DNA from: Vibrio sp. SCSIO 43136
GTDB taxonomy: Bacteria; Pseudomonadota; Gammaproteobacteria; Enterobacterales; Vibrionaceae
Direction of reading: 5' to 3'
Length of the DNA: 64,000 nt
Assembly (NCBI RefSeq): GCF_023716565.1
Contig: NZ_CP071849.1
Span: forward strand, 1-64,000
Below are positions 26,952 through 37,363 of this stretch, in pieces. The first letter of the stretch is position 1, and the number at the start of each line of letters is the position of its first letter. Made by a program: the position numbers and the translations under genes. Below the pieces are notes generated by a model. That model was not told the origin of the DNA. It did no database searches and saw only the letters and a list, made by a program, of their open reading frames with translations.

Positions 26952-27488
26952 ATGGATAGTATCCACAGTAAGTTGTCACGGGTACGCAAGCCGAGGGTTC
27001 ACATCACCTATGACGTTGAAACTGAAGGGGCAACCATCACTAAAGAGTTGCCATTTGTTGTCGGAGTTATGGGGGATTTTGCAGGGGACAATGTGGCAGC
27101 GCTAAAGCCACTTAAAGACCGTCGATTCATTCAAATTGACCGAGAAAACTTTGATGATGTGCTAAAGCGTATGAATCCAAAACTTGAGTACCAAGTGCAC
27201 AATAAGTTGGTTGATGATGGTACAGAGATGTCCGTCTCCTTAGATTTTAATTCGATGGGAGATTTCGAACCTGCGTCCATTGTAAATAACGTAGAGCCAC
27301 TGCGTAAGTTGATGGAAACCCGCAATAAACTTCGAGATCTCATGACCAAAGTCGATCGCTCTGAGGATTTAGAGAACATTTTAGAAGATGTACTAAATAA
27401 CACTCAATCACTTGAGCAGTTGGTGGGTGATCTCAAGATTGATACAGGTTCTGAGAGCCGTACTAGCGGTGAGGGGGTTAGCGAATGA
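26952..27488 (+). CDS. tssB: TssB small sheath subunit (VipA)
   Basis: A 178-residue sheath protein with the family N-terminus [25 protein letters not shown] and the conserved [15 protein letters not shown] block. It polymerises with TssC into the contractile sheath and carries the C-terminal helix recognised by ClpV in many systems. AAGGAGAG precedes the ATG. It overlaps tssC by 4 bases (ATGA), so the two are translationally coupled. Confidence 0.96.
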   Translation: MDSIHSKLSRVRKPRVHITYDVETEGATITKELPFVVGVMGDFAGDNVAALKPLKDRRFIQIDRENFDDVLKRMNPKLEYQVHNKLVDDGTEMSVSLDFNSMGDFEPASIVNNVEPLRKLMETRNKLRDLMTKVDRSEDLENILEDVLNNTQSLEQLVGDLKIDTGSESRTSGEGVSE

Positions 27489-28984
27489 GCAGTGAAGCCC
27501 AAACATTAACCCCAGAGGTGACAGAGTCTCAACAAGAACAAAGCAGCTTACTCGCTCAAGCCATTACTGCGACCAAGCAAACTGATGATACCCGCTCTGA
27601 AGAGTTGCTACGCACGTTGGCAGAAGAAGCAATGAAAGGCACCTTAACGTGGAATAAAAACCTGACGGTGACTTTTCGAGAAGCGATTGCAGGTATAGAC
27701 GATCTGATTTCAAAGCAGTTGGCGGAAGTCATGCACCATGAAAGCTTTCAGAAGCTTGAAGGAAGTTGGCGTGGTTTGAACTACCTAGTAATGAACTCTG
27801 ATACGAGTCAAACACTTAAGATTCGAATGGTCAGCATGACAAAAAGAGAGCTCCATAAAGATCTAAGTAAGGCAGTGGAGTTTGATCAGAGCCAAACGTT
27901 CAAAAAAGTCTATGAATCAGAATTTGGTACACCAGGTGGTGAACCGTTTGGGGCTTTAGTTGGTGACTATGAATTTACCAATCACCCTGAAGATATTGAA
28001 ACATTGAGCTTGATGTCTAATGTGGCTGCAGCAGGTTTCGCCCCTTTCTTGTCAGCGTCATCGCCTGCACTGTTTGGCTTTGATAATTGGACCGAGCTAA
28101 CTAAACCTCGTGACTTAGAAAAAGTGTTTGAATCTCTCGAATACACTAAATGGCGTTCATTCCGTGAAAGTGATGACTCTCGATTTGTTACCTTGGCGAT
28201 GCCAAGGGTACTAGCGAGATTGCCTTATGGAGAAGCGACAACACCTATCGAGGAATTTCGTTACGAAGAATTTGAGTTGGACCAAAAAACAGGCATGTCC
28301 ACCAACACAGCGCATGATAACTATTGCTGGATGAATGCTTCTTACGTATTAGGGGCAAGGTTAACCGAAGCTTTCTCCAAATATGGCTTCTGTACTGCGA
28401 TCCGCGGCGCAGAAGGTGGGGGTAAGGTTGAGAACTTGCCGTCGCACTTATTTGTGTCTGATGACGGTGATCCTGATCTGAAGTGTCCAACTGAAATCGG
28501 AATTACCGACCGAAGAGAAGCTGAACTGAGCAAGCTGGGCTTCTTACCCCTATGCCACTACAAAAACACCGACTATGCCGTGTTCTTTGGCGCTCAAACC
28601 TGCCAAAAGCCAAAGAAATACGGCAACCCAGATGTGACGGCGAATGCCGCGATTTCTTCCCGACTTCCTTATTTGATGGCGACTTCACGCTTTGCTCACT
28701 ATTTGAAAGTCATGGCGCGAGACAAAATCGGCAGCTACATGGAGGCCGAAGATGTAGAAGCATGGCTAAATCGTTGGATTCTGAATTACGTCAATGCCTC
28801 TGAGGGTGGCGGTCAGGAAATCCGAGCCAAGTACCCATTGGCGGATGCCAAAGTACAAGTCAAAGAGATTCCGGGTTCTCCAGGTTCATACAATGCCGTG
28901 GCTTGGCTACGTCCATGGTTGCAAATGGAGGAGCTGACAACATCGCTTCGATTGGTTGCGAAAATCCCTGAAATAGGCGGCTAA
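27485..28984 (+). CDS. tssC: TssC large sheath subunit (VipB)
   Basis: A 499-residue large sheath subunit with the expected landmarks: [55 protein letters not shown] and the C-terminal [23 protein letters not shown]. Length is normal. It is coupled to tssB by a 4-base overlap and is followed by a short hairpin and then by a diverged paralogue. Confidence 0.97.
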   Translation: MSSEAQTLTPEVTESQQEQSSLLAQAITATKQTDDTRSEELLRTLAEEAMKGTLTWNKNLTVTFREAIAGIDDLISKQLAEVMHHESFQKLEGSWRGLNYLVMNSDTSQTLKIRMVSMTKRELHKDLSKAVEFDQSQTFKKVYESEFGTPGGEPFGALVGDYEFTNHPEDIETLSLMSNVAAAGFAPFLSASSPALFGFDNWTELTKPRDLEKVFESLEYTKWRSFRESDDSRFVTLAMPRVLARLPYGEATTPIEEFRYEEFELDQKTGMSTNTAHDNYCWMNASYVLGARLTEAFSKYGFCTAIRGAEGGGKVENLPSHLFVSDDGDPDLKCPTEIGITDRREAELSKLGFLPLCHYKNTDYAVFFGAQTCQKPKKYGNPDVTANAAISSRLPYLMATSRFAHYLKVMARDKIGSYMEAEDVEAWLNRWILNYVNASEGGGQEIRAKYPLADAKVQVKEIPGSPGSYNAVAWLRPWLQMEELTTSLRLVAKIPEIGG

Positions 28985-28990
28985 CTGATG

Positions 28991-29010
28991 TGCGGGCCGC
29001 AAGGCTCGCA
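28991..29010 (+). other. GCAA-tetraloop hairpin between the two tssC genes
   Basis: TGCGGGCC GCAA GGCTCGCA forms an 8-pair stem (one G-U) capped by a GNRA tetraloop. It has no T-tract, so it may stabilise the upstream message or lower expression of the second tssC copy. Confidence 0.5.
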
Positions 29011-29019
29011 TTAAATTAA

Positions 29020-30525
29020 ATGATGAATGAAAGTCCGCAGAACAACACAGTAACTTATGCTCAGACGAGCTCAGAGGTCAGTCATATGGCTGTATCTGTG
29101 GAAGAGATATTAGCTGTAGATGACCCCTTGGTAGCAGTTCAGGGTTGGGAACAGCCTGTCGGAGATAAAGACCTTTGCCGTCAAGTCGATGCACTTAAAG
29201 CATTGCTAACCCGAGCAATTTGTAACGTAGAGTTGCGCCTAAATGCGCAGGTAAATGAAATCTTGCATCACCCCAAGTTCCAAAAGTTAGAAGCGAGTTG
29301 GCGTGGGGTTAAATATGTATGTGACCAAGCCGCTCTCAATCGGGGTAGTTCGGTTAATAAGGTGAAATTGATCAGCTTTAGTTGGAATGAGTTGTGTCGA
29401 GATATGACCAAAGCCATTGAGTTCGATCATAGCCAACTTTTTCGAGTGATGTACGACGCTGAGTTTAATACACCTGGTGGTGAGCCATTTGGGATCATGA
29501 TTGGTGACTACGAAATTAGTCACAAGTCGAGGTCAGGGCAGCAAAATGATATCGAAGTTTTAAGGTCGGTGAGTCACTGCGCAGCAGCGGCATTCTGTCC
29601 ATTTATTGTCGGTGCGGCTCCGTCACTATTTGGTGTTGATCATTATAGCGAGCTCGCTTCAGTTCAGGATATTGGAGCGCAGTTTTCCCAAAACGAGTAT
29701 GTATTGTGGAATCGATTGCGTCGACAAGAAGATGCCCGATTTTTGGGCATCATGGCGCCGAACATGCTTATGCGCACGCCTTATTTATCGGATGGAACTC
29801 GTTGTGACCAGTTTGGATTCCGTGAAGCAATAACATGCCGAGAAAGTGACTACTTATGGGGCAACGCCGCATATGGATTTGCGGCTGTTGCATTGAGAGC
29901 TTATCGAGAGTCCGGCTGGTTCAGTCAAATTCGTGGCCTTCAGCCTGGAAAATATAAGCATGGATTGATTTTTGACTTGCCGAGTTGCACATATCGGCTC
30001 TCTCGCAAAAGCAAAAATGCGAAACCATCGGTGAATCTGCAAGTGACTGATCGACTCGAAAAGCAGTTGTCGAATTGCGGCTTTATTCCGGTAACGACAG
30101 TGCCTTTGTCGGAAAATCTGGTGCTGTATAGCAATACATCGGTATATCAACCAAGGACATACAGTTCGCAAGTGGCAACAGTGAACAGCAGGCTTTCATC
30201 ATTGTTGCAATACGTACTATGCGTATCGCGCTTCGCTCATTACCTCAAAGTTATTGGGCGAGAGAGGATTGGTGTCTTTGACAGCGCAGCAGCGATAGAG
30301 AGAGATCTTCAAAGTTGGCTGCACAAATACACCACCGCTTCTGATGATGCTTCCGATGAAGTGCGTGCTCGCTACCCATTGTGTGAAGCCAATATTGAAG
30401 TAAAGGAGCGGCAAGACAAACCCGGCTATTTTTATTCGGTGATTCATCTGCAACCCTATTTTCAGCTCGATCAGATGGTGTCTAGTATTCGACTAACCAC
30501 AGAGTTATCTCCAAGGATTAAATAA
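29020..30525 (+). CDS. Second TssC-like large sheath subunit
   Basis: A 501-residue paralogue of TssC in tandem with it. Landmarks align one for one ([51 protein letters not shown]-terminal HLQPYFQLDQMVSSIRL), but the overall sequence has moved far from TssC, with a distinct 90-residue N-terminus and extra Cys. Such ImpD-type second copies occur in some type VI clusters; their role in the sheath is not settled. The ATG lacks a good ribosome site, so expression may be lower than that of tssC. Confidence 0.9.
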   Translation: MMNESPQNNTVTYAQTSSEVSHMAVSVEEILAVDDPLVAVQGWEQPVGDKDLCRQVDALKALLTRAICNVELRLNAQVNEILHHPKFQKLEASWRGVKYVCDQAALNRGSSVNKVKLISFSWNELCRDMTKAIEFDHSQLFRVMYDAEFNTPGGEPFGIMIGDYEISHKSRSGQQNDIEVLRSVSHCAAAAFCPFIVGAAPSLFGVDHYSELASVQDIGAQFSQNEYVLWNRLRRQEDARFLGIMAPNMLMRTPYLSDGTRCDQFGFREAITCRESDYLWGNAAYGFAAVALRAYRESGWFSQIRGLQPGKYKHGLIFDLPSCTYRLSRKSKNAKPSVNLQVTDRLEKQLSNCGFIPVTTVPLSENLVLYSNTSVYQPRTYSSQVATVNSRLSSLLQYVLCVSRFAHYLKVIGRERIGVFDSAAAIERDLQSWLHKYTTASDDASDEVRARYPLCEANIEVKERQDKPGYFYSVIHLQPYFQLDQMVSSIRLTTELSPRIK

Positions 30526-30538
30526 ACAAGGACATGGT

Positions 30539-31345
30539 ATGGAACAACTTAAAGCGCTAATAGAGCAAGGAAAGCTATCTCAGGCGATTGAACAGACGGT
30601 GATGGGCTTAAAGTCGAAGCCAAAAGATAAAGAGTTGAGAAGTCAGTTTGTAGAACTGTTGTGTATTGACGGTCAGTTTGAACGCGCCGATCAACAACTA
30701 GAGTTAATTACTAAGCAGCATCCAGAATGTTTACCTGGTGTTATCAACATGCGTCAGTTGGTCAAGGCGGCTCAATGCCGACAAGATTTTGCCCAAGGTG
30801 GTGATTGTGCAAGTACCGTAGGGAAAAGCAGCGTCAGTTTGGCACCACTTATTGAGATGCGGTTGGCCATTTTACAAGGCAATAGCCTAGAGCTGTCCCA
30901 AATGGCCCAGCAATTAGAAGCGCAGCGAAAGCAAGTTAATGTCCAGATTGCCGGGCAAGATTGCCACGAACTTAGGGACATTGATGATAGTTTGGGTGGT
31001 CACCTCGAGGTGTTTGGTGCCAATGGCCTTTATTACATTATCCCGATAGCCAACATCACTTGGCTTAAATTGTTGCCGGTTACTTCATTATTTGAGTTGG
31101 TTTGGCGTAAAGCCGAAATAGATATCAATAATGGGCCGTCGGGAGAGGTGTTTATTCCCTTAACTTACATTAGCAGTCAGACAGACGCTCAGAAGTTGGG
31201 GTTAGAGACGGATTGGCAAGCACTGTTGGGTAGCGATATCTATCAAGGTCAAGGGCAGAAAATGTTTCTGGTCAATGACGAGGCCCTAACGCTCTGCCAG
31301 TGGCAAGAGTTGAGTGCAGCTCACAATGAAGGTGTCTTAGCCTAA
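30539..31345 (+). CDS. tagJ: TagJ (ImpE/SciE) accessory protein
   Basis: A 268-residue cytoplasmic protein of the ImpE/SciE/TagJ family. The first 70 residues are TPR-like (LKALIEQGKLSQAIEQ, SQFVELLCIDGQFERADQQLE), and the rest is a mixed domain. TagJ binds the N-terminus of TssB and modulates ClpV-dependent sheath recycling in systems of this type. The next gene, tssE, starts on the last base of its stop codon region (TAATG), so they are coupled. Confidence 0.85.
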   Translation: MEQLKALIEQGKLSQAIEQTVMGLKSKPKDKELRSQFVELLCIDGQFERADQQLELITKQHPECLPGVINMRQLVKAAQCRQDFAQGGDCASTVGKSSVSLAPLIEMRLAILQGNSLELSQMAQQLEAQRKQVNVQIAGQDCHELRDIDDSLGGHLEVFGANGLYYIIPIANITWLKLLPVTSLFELVWRKAEIDINNGPSGEVFIPLTYISSQTDAQKLGLETDWQALLGSDIYQGQGQKMFLVNDEALTLCQWQELSAAHNEGVLA

Positions 31346-31791
31346 TGCCTGTTACCCCAATGCCTTCACTGCTGGATCGGCTGGTGGATCTAGGCGAACA
31401 ACCCAATGACATTCATTATTCCTATCGTCAAGCCATTCGCCGTGATCTAGAGGCATTGCTCAATACTAAGTTGCCTTGGTTGACATGGCCAAAGTGGTAT
31501 AGAGAGCTAGACCACTCGCTAATGAGTTACGGGTTACCTGATTTTTCCGCGATGACATTGAGTCGAGAAGAAGGGCGAGAAAGACTTTGCTCCACTGTGG
31601 TTGAAACGATAAAAAAGTTTGAACCACGTTGTATCGATGTGGTAGTCGATGTTGAAGACGAGCACCTGGCTTTAGATCGCACGTTACGACTAAAAATATA
31701 CCTAGTGTGCTTGTCTCAATATGGACAAGAAGAGATGTATTTCGCCTCAGAAGTCGATCCCCTGTGTTTAGGTATCAATATTGTGGACTAG
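31345..31791 (+). CDS. tssE: TssE baseplate protein, gp25-like
   Basis: A 148-residue protein related to phage T4 gp25, with the N-terminal PSLLDRLVD block and the conserved LSREEGRERLCSTVVETIKKFEPR region. It seeds sheath assembly at the baseplate. The start overlaps the tagJ stop (TAATG), and tssF starts 5 bases after its stop. Confidence 0.92.
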   Translation: MPVTPMPSLLDRLVDLGEQPNDIHYSYRQAIRRDLEALLNTKLPWLTWPKWYRELDHSLMSYGLPDFSAMTLSREEGRERLCSTVVETIKKFEPRCIDVVVDVEDEHLALDRTLRLKIYLVCLSQYGQEEMYFASEVDPLCLGINIVD

Positions 31792-31795
31792 CGGA

Positions 31796-33625
31796 ATGAA
31801 CGACGACTTATTGAAATACTATAACCGTGAGCTCTCCTTTTTGAGGCATATGGGCGCTGAGTTTGCTAAGCACTATCCTAAGGTCGCTGGGCGATTGGCG
31901 ATAAGTGAAGATCATGTGGAGGACCCGCATGTTTCAAGGCTTTTGGAAGGCGTGTCCTTATTAACTGCACAAATCAGGCAAAAGCTTGACGACAGCTTTC
32001 CAGAATTAACCGAAGCCATGATGGGGCAACTTTATCCTGATTATCACGCCCCGATCCCTTCAATGTCGATCATTAAACTTAGTACCGATAATGTCGTCAA
32101 TGGCATGCGTAATGTGCCTGTCGGCACCGAAGTCAAAGTGTCTACAGATTCGCCAGATGATTGTTACTTCCGGACTTGTTATGAGACTAAGGTTTTGCCA
32201 GTGGAAGTGACGGCGGTGAGTTTTGAAAATGCCCCCTATAAAGCACCAAATGTAGGGGTTGAGATTGATAGTGCATCGGTGCTAAAAGTTAGCGTATCGG
32301 CCGAGTTTGATTCGGTCGCTTTAAGTGAGTTGCCTATCGATTCACTACGATTTTACATTCATGGCCAGCCCCAATTAAGCGCCGAAGTATACCAACTTAT
32401 CTTTCAATCTTGTGTTGGTATAGCGATAGTCTCCCCCGATGAAGACCAAGCGATAGAGTATGTTTCACCAAGTCATCTGAAAATGGTGGGATTTGGTGAT
32501 GAAAACAAAGTCGTTCCCTATCAAAATCGTTCTTTTAGCGCTTATCGGCTTTTGGTTGAGTACTTTCTCCTTCCTGAAAAGTTCATGTTTTTTGAGCTAA
32601 CAGAGTTAGATCCTGCTTGGTTAGGAGATGAAAGTGAAGTTGAGTTGTACTTCTTTATCGACGGAGTGTCCGATTTCCTAGAGAAACAACTTAGTGAAAA
32701 AAATATCTTGCTGGGGTGCGTGCCTATAGTGAATCTATTTGAGCGTTCAAGTCGACCACTCTATTTGGAGCCGTTTCATCATGAGCATAAACTTTCCATA
32801 GCTCCGTTCAAAGACCACACCTCCGAAGTTGTTCGAGTGAAAGAGGTTACTGCTCGACATTTTCACGATGAAGAGGTTCAGGTCACACCGTTTTACGCAA
32901 CAAACCTGCCAAGGGTGAGTGATACAAACCAGCTATTTTGGACGCAAAGACGTGAGCACAACCGTTGGGCTGGCGGGCATGAAGAGCCAGGGGTTGACAC
33001 GTTTTTAACCATTGTTGATGGGCAACAATCTCCTTTTAATGTCGAGGACTCAATGCAATGGGTGGTGTCAGCTCAGCTCCTTTGTAGCAACCGTAATGTA
33101 CCGGCACAATTGCCTTTCGGTGAACAACAGCCAAGGCTGTCTATGCGTGATTTCAAAGATTCACTCAAAGCGCCGCATTGCTTATTAAAGTTTACCAAAG
33201 CCGTTCGCCCCGTCATGTTTGATGCCTCTCGTTGGCAGCTAACCAGTCACTTGACGCTTAATCATTTTACATCGCCCGAAGCAACGGGCCTGCTTAAAGC
33301 ACTGATCCAGCTTTATGACTTCGAACAGTCACCACAAACCAAAGCACTGGCCAAAGCCATAAAAAATGTCGAGGTGAGCAGTGCAAGTACCAGAGTTGTT
33401 CATCATGGGCGAGTTGGTTTTGTTAGTGGCTCAGATATTGTCGTCGAGTTTGTCAGCGAGGAGCTTGCAGGCACTAACCTATTCTTTTTTGGTGGTTTGC
33501 TGTCTCACTTTTTTGCTCAGTACACCACCATCAACAGTTTTTCACGTTTGACCATTAAAGTGACAGGCGCAGCTGAACCTGTGCATCAATGGCCCGCCAT
33601 GGCTGGTGGTCGGGAGCTGTTATGA
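31796..33625 (+). CDS. tssF: TssF baseplate protein
   Basis: A 609-residue wedge protein of the baseplate. The N-terminus is typical: LLKYYNRELSFLRHMGAEFAKHYPKVAGRL, followed by DPHVSRLLEGVSLLTAQIRQKLDD. The ATG at 31796 is chosen over an in-frame upstream ATG at 31781, which lies inside tssE. It overlaps tssG by 4 bases (ATGA). TssF forms a 2:1 complex with TssG. Confidence 0.95.
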   Translation: MNDDLLKYYNRELSFLRHMGAEFAKHYPKVAGRLAISEDHVEDPHVSRLLEGVSLLTAQIRQKLDDSFPELTEAMMGQLYPDYHAPIPSMSIIKLSTDNVVNGMRNVPVGTEVKVSTDSPDDCYFRTCYETKVLPVEVTAVSFENAPYKAPNVGVEIDSASVLKVSVSAEFDSVALSELPIDSLRFYIHGQPQLSAEVYQLIFQSCVGIAIVSPDEDQAIEYVSPSHLKMVGFGDENKVVPYQNRSFSAYRLLVEYFLLPEKFMFFELTELDPAWLGDESEVELYFFIDGVSDFLEKQLSEKNILLGCVPIVNLFERSSRPLYLEPFHHEHKLSIAPFKDHTSEVVRVKEVTARHFHDEEVQVTPFYATNLPRVSDTNQLFWTQRREHNRWAGGHEEPGVDTFLTIVDGQQSPFNVEDSMQWVVSAQLLCSNRNVPAQLPFGEQQPRLSMRDFKDSLKAPHCLLKFTKAVRPVMFDASRWQLTSHLTLNHFTSPEATGLLKALIQLYDFEQSPQTKALAKAIKNVEVSSASTRVVHHGRVGFVSGSDIVVEFVSEELAGTNLFFFGGLLSHFFAQYTTINSFSRLTIKVTGAAEPVHQWPAMAGGRELL

Positions 33626-34596
33626 CGATTTCTCTGCGATCTCTTGGTGATGAGCTGAGTTTCCATCACCAGATTTTTCAACTTCAGACTCAGAGCCAAA
33701 ATTACACGGATTTGGTCGGCACAGACGCTCTGCCCGGTCAAGAAAGCATTCGTTTTAAAGTCCCTCAGCACCTTGGGTTTCCAGGGGCAGTATTGGAGCG
33801 AATTGATCAGCCAAGTTCTAGTTCTAAACACTATCAAGTCTATATCAACTCATTTGGATTGACTGGGCCAAGTGGTGTACTACCAAGACATTACAGTGAA
33901 TGGGTAATTGAACGGTGCAAGCAAAAAGACCACGCTATCCGAGACTTTCTAGACATTTTTAATCATCGCCTGATCTCGCTTTATCATCGTTCATGGGAGA
34001 AATATCAGTTTTCGGTTCAGTATCGTTATCGGTTACACCTTAAGCATAATGACCCTATCTCCAAGCTGCTTTTTAATCAAGTTGGAGCAAAAGATGACAC
34101 CATAGTTTTTCTCGGTGGTTTGTTTGCGAACCCAGTTCGTTCGGCGCAAGGCCTTAAGCAAGTTTTGACGACTTTGTCTGAAGTTGAAACAAGAATCAAT
34201 GAGCGGGTAGGGAGATGGTTACCTGTTGACCCGAATGAGCAAACTAGACTGGTTAACTCCCATTTCAATAACGAAGGGTTTTCTCAGTTAGGTATATCAG
34301 CCATGTTAGGGCAACGAGTGTGGGATATCGGTTCTTCCATTGAAATAGAGTTGCATACAAAAACTGCGCAAGACGTTGCGAGACTTATGCCAGGAACGCC
34401 ATTACTAAGTTTACTTCACCGTGTCGCCAATCAATACATACCAATACACATCAAGGCTTCTTGGAAGCTCTATGCTCGATACCTAGACCTGCCCATCGCT
34501 CAATTGGGAAGCGGCTCTCTCCCGCTTGGTCAAGGTTGCGCTTTAAGTCGTGGTTCTCGCGATGCTCATGAAACGGTATGCATCAATATCACTTAA
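33622..34596 (+). CDS. tssG: TssG baseplate protein
   Basis: A 324-residue baseplate wedge protein with the family blocks LGFPGAVLERI, FGLTGPSGVLPRHYSEWV and FLDIFNHRLISLYHRSWEKYQ. The start at 33622 overlaps the tssF stop (ATGA); an in-frame ATG at 33589 is inside tssF and is rejected. It ends 29 bases before clpV. Confidence 0.95.
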   Translation: MTISLRSLGDELSFHHQIFQLQTQSQNYTDLVGTDALPGQESIRFKVPQHLGFPGAVLERIDQPSSSSKHYQVYINSFGLTGPSGVLPRHYSEWVIERCKQKDHAIRDFLDIFNHRLISLYHRSWEKYQFSVQYRYRLHLKHNDPISKLLFNQVGAKDDTIVFLGGLFANPVRSAQGLKQVLTTLSEVETRINERVGRWLPVDPNEQTRLVNSHFNNEGFSQLGISAMLGQRVWDIGSSIEIELHTKTAQDVARLMPGTPLLSLLHRVANQYIPIHIKASWKLYARYLDLPIAQLGSGSLPLGQGCALSRGSRDAHETVCINIT

Positions 34597-34625
34597 CCAA
34601 TTTTACTGACAAATAAGGATTGATA

Positions 34626-37220
34626 ATGTCAACGATGACGCTGAACTCGTTAGTTGAAAAGCTGACTATGGAAGGAAGAACTAGTTTAGAAATGGCGGCA
34701 GGGATCAGTTTGGGGCGGTCGCATTTCACGATTGAGCTTCAACACTGGTTATTAGCGATGTGCGACAGCGGATTGAGTGAGTTTCGCGATATCGCACAGC
34801 ACTTTGGCTTGGATATGGATTTGCTTACTCGAGACTTAAATTTAAGCCTAGAGCAGGCAAAAACAGGTAATGACGTTACGCCGGGATTATCAGCGCAGAT
34901 AGTTAGTGTACTTAGATCTGCTTGGATGGCTTCGACGATAGAATTTGATGACCAAAGTATCGCACCAGTCCATATCATCTATGCATTGTTGAACGATGAT
35001 GCACTGGTTACCTATCACCTTGGCTATATGCGTCAACTGGAAAAAATCCAGCCGCAGCAGTTACTAGAGTTTTGGAAAAACTATCGCGACCTGGAACCTA
35101 ATCAGACTGAGAATAGTGGGGAAAAACCTAGTGGTCATTTGGGAGAGCTTGAAAAGTACACCCTAGATTTGACTGCGCAAGCGGCAGCGGGAAGGCTTGA
35201 TCCCATTGTTGGACGTGATGACGAAGTTCGTCAAATGATCGATATTCTCACTCGTCGCCGGCAAAACAATCCAATTTTAACCGGTGAAGCAGGGGTAGGT
35301 AAAACGGCTGTAGTCGAGGGGTTGGCGCAACGAATTGCAGACAAAAAAGTACCAGAGTCTTTATCTGAAGTAAGTATTCGGGTACTTGATTTAGCGTTAT
35401 TGCAGGCAGGTGCTGGTATGAAAGGAGAGTTTGAAAAGCGACTCAAAGCCATCATTTCAGAGATTTCCTCAGCGGCTCAACCGATCATTTTGTTTATCGA
35501 TGAAGCGCATACCATGATAGGCAGTGGTGGGCAAGCGGGCCAAAATGATGCGGCCAATTTGTTAAAACCAGCATTGGCACGTGGAGAGCTAAGAACAATT
35601 GCTGCAACGACTTGGGCTGAGTATAAAAAGTACTTTGAAAAAGATGCAGCTCTGGCGCGCCGTTTTCAGGTGATTAAGGTTGAAGAGCCAGATGAAGACA
35701 CGGCGATTATGATGCTTCGAGGTCTGCTGCCTGTACTAGAGAAGCACCATAATGTCACCATTAATGATGCAGCTCTACAAGCCGCAGTGCGCCTATCGAA
35801 TCGGTATATCAATGGGCGTCAACTACCAGATAAAGCGGTGTCCCTGTTAGATACGGCATGTGCCAGAGTTGCAATGAGCCAAGCTTCAACCCCAAGTTTC
35901 ATCGAGGCCACTGAGTGTCAACAAACACACATTCACCAGCAGCTTGATAGGTTGACTCGAGAGTTTAAAACCGGGGCAGAAAATGCTGAGCAACGTGAAA
36001 CCCTTAAACAATCATTGTCCAAGCTAGATGATACGCATCAGACGGCAGTGAATAGTTGGCAACAAGAACTTACCATGGTTGAAAATGCAAAAGCGTTGTC
36101 GGATAGAATTTTGAATGGTGAGCTGTCTGTAGCGAGTGAGCAAGATGCAAGGCAACAGCTAACCGAAACCAAGGCGTCACTCGCTGAAGCAAAGCGTCCA
36201 ATGGTGTTTTTTGAGGTTGACGATGTTTTGGTGGCAGAAGTAGTTGCCGATTGGACAGGGATACCATTGGGTCGAATGCAAAATGATGAGCTCAAGCAAA
36301 TACTCGATCTCGAGTCGCGAATGCGTGCTCGAATCGCAGGGCAAGATCACGCATTGTCTTTGATCAGTAAAGTCGTGCAGACATCTTACGCCAAGCTAAG
36401 TGATGAAAATAAGCCAAATGGTGTGTTTTTGCTGACTGGCCCTAGTGGCACAGGCAAAACAGAAACGGCTTTAGCGCTCGCTGAGTTGGTTTACGGAAGT
36501 GAAGATAGTCTTACGACCATTAATATGTCCGAGTTTAAAGAGGAACATAAGGTGTCGCTCCTGCTTGGGTCTCCCCCTGGTTATGTAGGATATGGGGAAG
36601 GTGGGGTACTAACGGAGGCAGTAAGGCGCAGACCCTATAGTGTGGTTCTTCTCGATGAAATGGAAAAAGCGCACTCTGGAGTCCAAGACATATTTTACCA
36701 AGTCTTCGACAAAGGAACGATTAAGGATGGGGAAGGTAGAGATATCGACTTCAAAAACACCATCATCATAATGACGTCGAATGTGGGGACGGAGACTACG
36801 GTGTCTTTGTGTGAGGACGAAGCAACAGCACCCGATATCGAGGGGCTAAAAACCGCATTGCAAGATGATTTACTAGGTTCGTTTAAGCCAGCATTTATTG
36901 GAAGGTTAAATCTTATCCCTTATATGCCATTAAGTCAGAAGGTATTAGAAAATATTGCGATTCTACAACTTCAAAGAGTAGCTAAACGATTTGACGATAA
37001 TTATGGGAAAAGTGTTGAGTTTAATGACAATGTTGTTAGGCAACTAGTATTTAGTTCATTTAATGTTGATGTAGGTGCAAGGGCTATACATTCCAATATT
37101 CAGAATAGGTTGTTGCCAAGAATATCTCGTGGTGTGCTGGATCATCAATCCAACGGTAGAGTTTTTTCACAAGTAATTGTTGATTATATTGATGATGAGT
37201 ATGAGGTAAGTTTTAAATAA
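34626..37220 (+). CDS. clpV: ClpV (TssH) sheath-recycling AAA+ ATPase
   Basis: A 864-residue Clp/Hsp100 ATPase that disassembles contracted sheath. It has an N-terminal Clp repeat domain (about 1-155), a first AAA domain with Walker A GEAGVGKT at about residue 220, a coiled middle domain (about 430-530), and a second AAA domain with GPSGTGKT at about 605 and the arginine-finger region. The ATG at 34626 is preferred to the TTG at 34620. It closes the long operon; the next gene, hcp, lies after 143 AT-rich bases. Confidence 0.96.
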   Translation: MSTMTLNSLVEKLTMEGRTSLEMAAGISLGRSHFTIELQHWLLAMCDSGLSEFRDIAQHFGLDMDLLTRDLNLSLEQAKTGNDVTPGLSAQIVSVLRSAWMASTIEFDDQSIAPVHIIYALLNDDALVTYHLGYMRQLEKIQPQQLLEFWKNYRDLEPNQTENSGEKPSGHLGELEKYTLDLTAQAAAGRLDPIVGRDDEVRQMIDILTRRRQNNPILTGEAGVGKTAVVEGLAQRIADKKVPESLSEVSIRVLDLALLQAGAGMKGEFEKRLKAIISEISSAAQPIILFIDEAHTMIGSGGQAGQNDAANLLKPALARGELRTIAATTWAEYKKYFEKDAALARRFQVIKVEEPDEDTAIMMLRGLLPVLEKHHNVTINDAALQAAVRLSNRYINGRQLPDKAVSLLDTACARVAMSQASTPSFIEATECQQTHIHQQLDRLTREFKTGAENAEQRETLKQSLSKLDDTHQTAVNSWQQELTMVENAKALSDRILNGELSVASEQDARQQLTETKASLAEAKRPMVFFEVDDVLVAEVVADWTGIPLGRMQNDELKQILDLESRMRARIAGQDHALSLISKVVQTSYAKLSDENKPNGVFLLTGPSGTGKTETALALAELVYGSEDSLTTINMSEFKEEHKVSLLLGSPPGYVGYGEGGVLTEAVRRRPYSVVLLDEMEKAHSGVQDIFYQVFDKGTIKDGEGRDIDFKNTIIIMTSNVGTETTVSLCEDEATAPDIEGLKTALQDDLLGSFKPAFIGRLNLIPYMPLSQKVLENIAILQLQRVAKRFDDNYGKSVEFNDNVVRQLVFSSFNVDVGARAIHSNIQNRLLPRISRGVLDHQSNGRVFSQVIVDYIDDEYEVSFK

Positions 37221-37363
37221 TACGATATATCATCCAAAAGTGATTTTGTTTTTATCTTTATTTAAAAGAATGTTGTTTAATTCGTGTGTTGTGTTTTACA
37301 TCCAATGGAATGTTGAATGTTCAATAAGCTTACTTATCTTGCTTGATTAATTAGGAGAATAGC
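37221..37363 (+). promoter_or_regulatory. Probable hcp-vgrG promoter region
   Basis: 143 AT-rich bases between clpV and hcp, ending in a strong ribosome site (AGGAG, 8 bases before the ATG). The gap is far longer than any inside the operon, so hcp probably has its own promoter; I cannot fix the -10/-35 elements. Confidence 0.5.
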
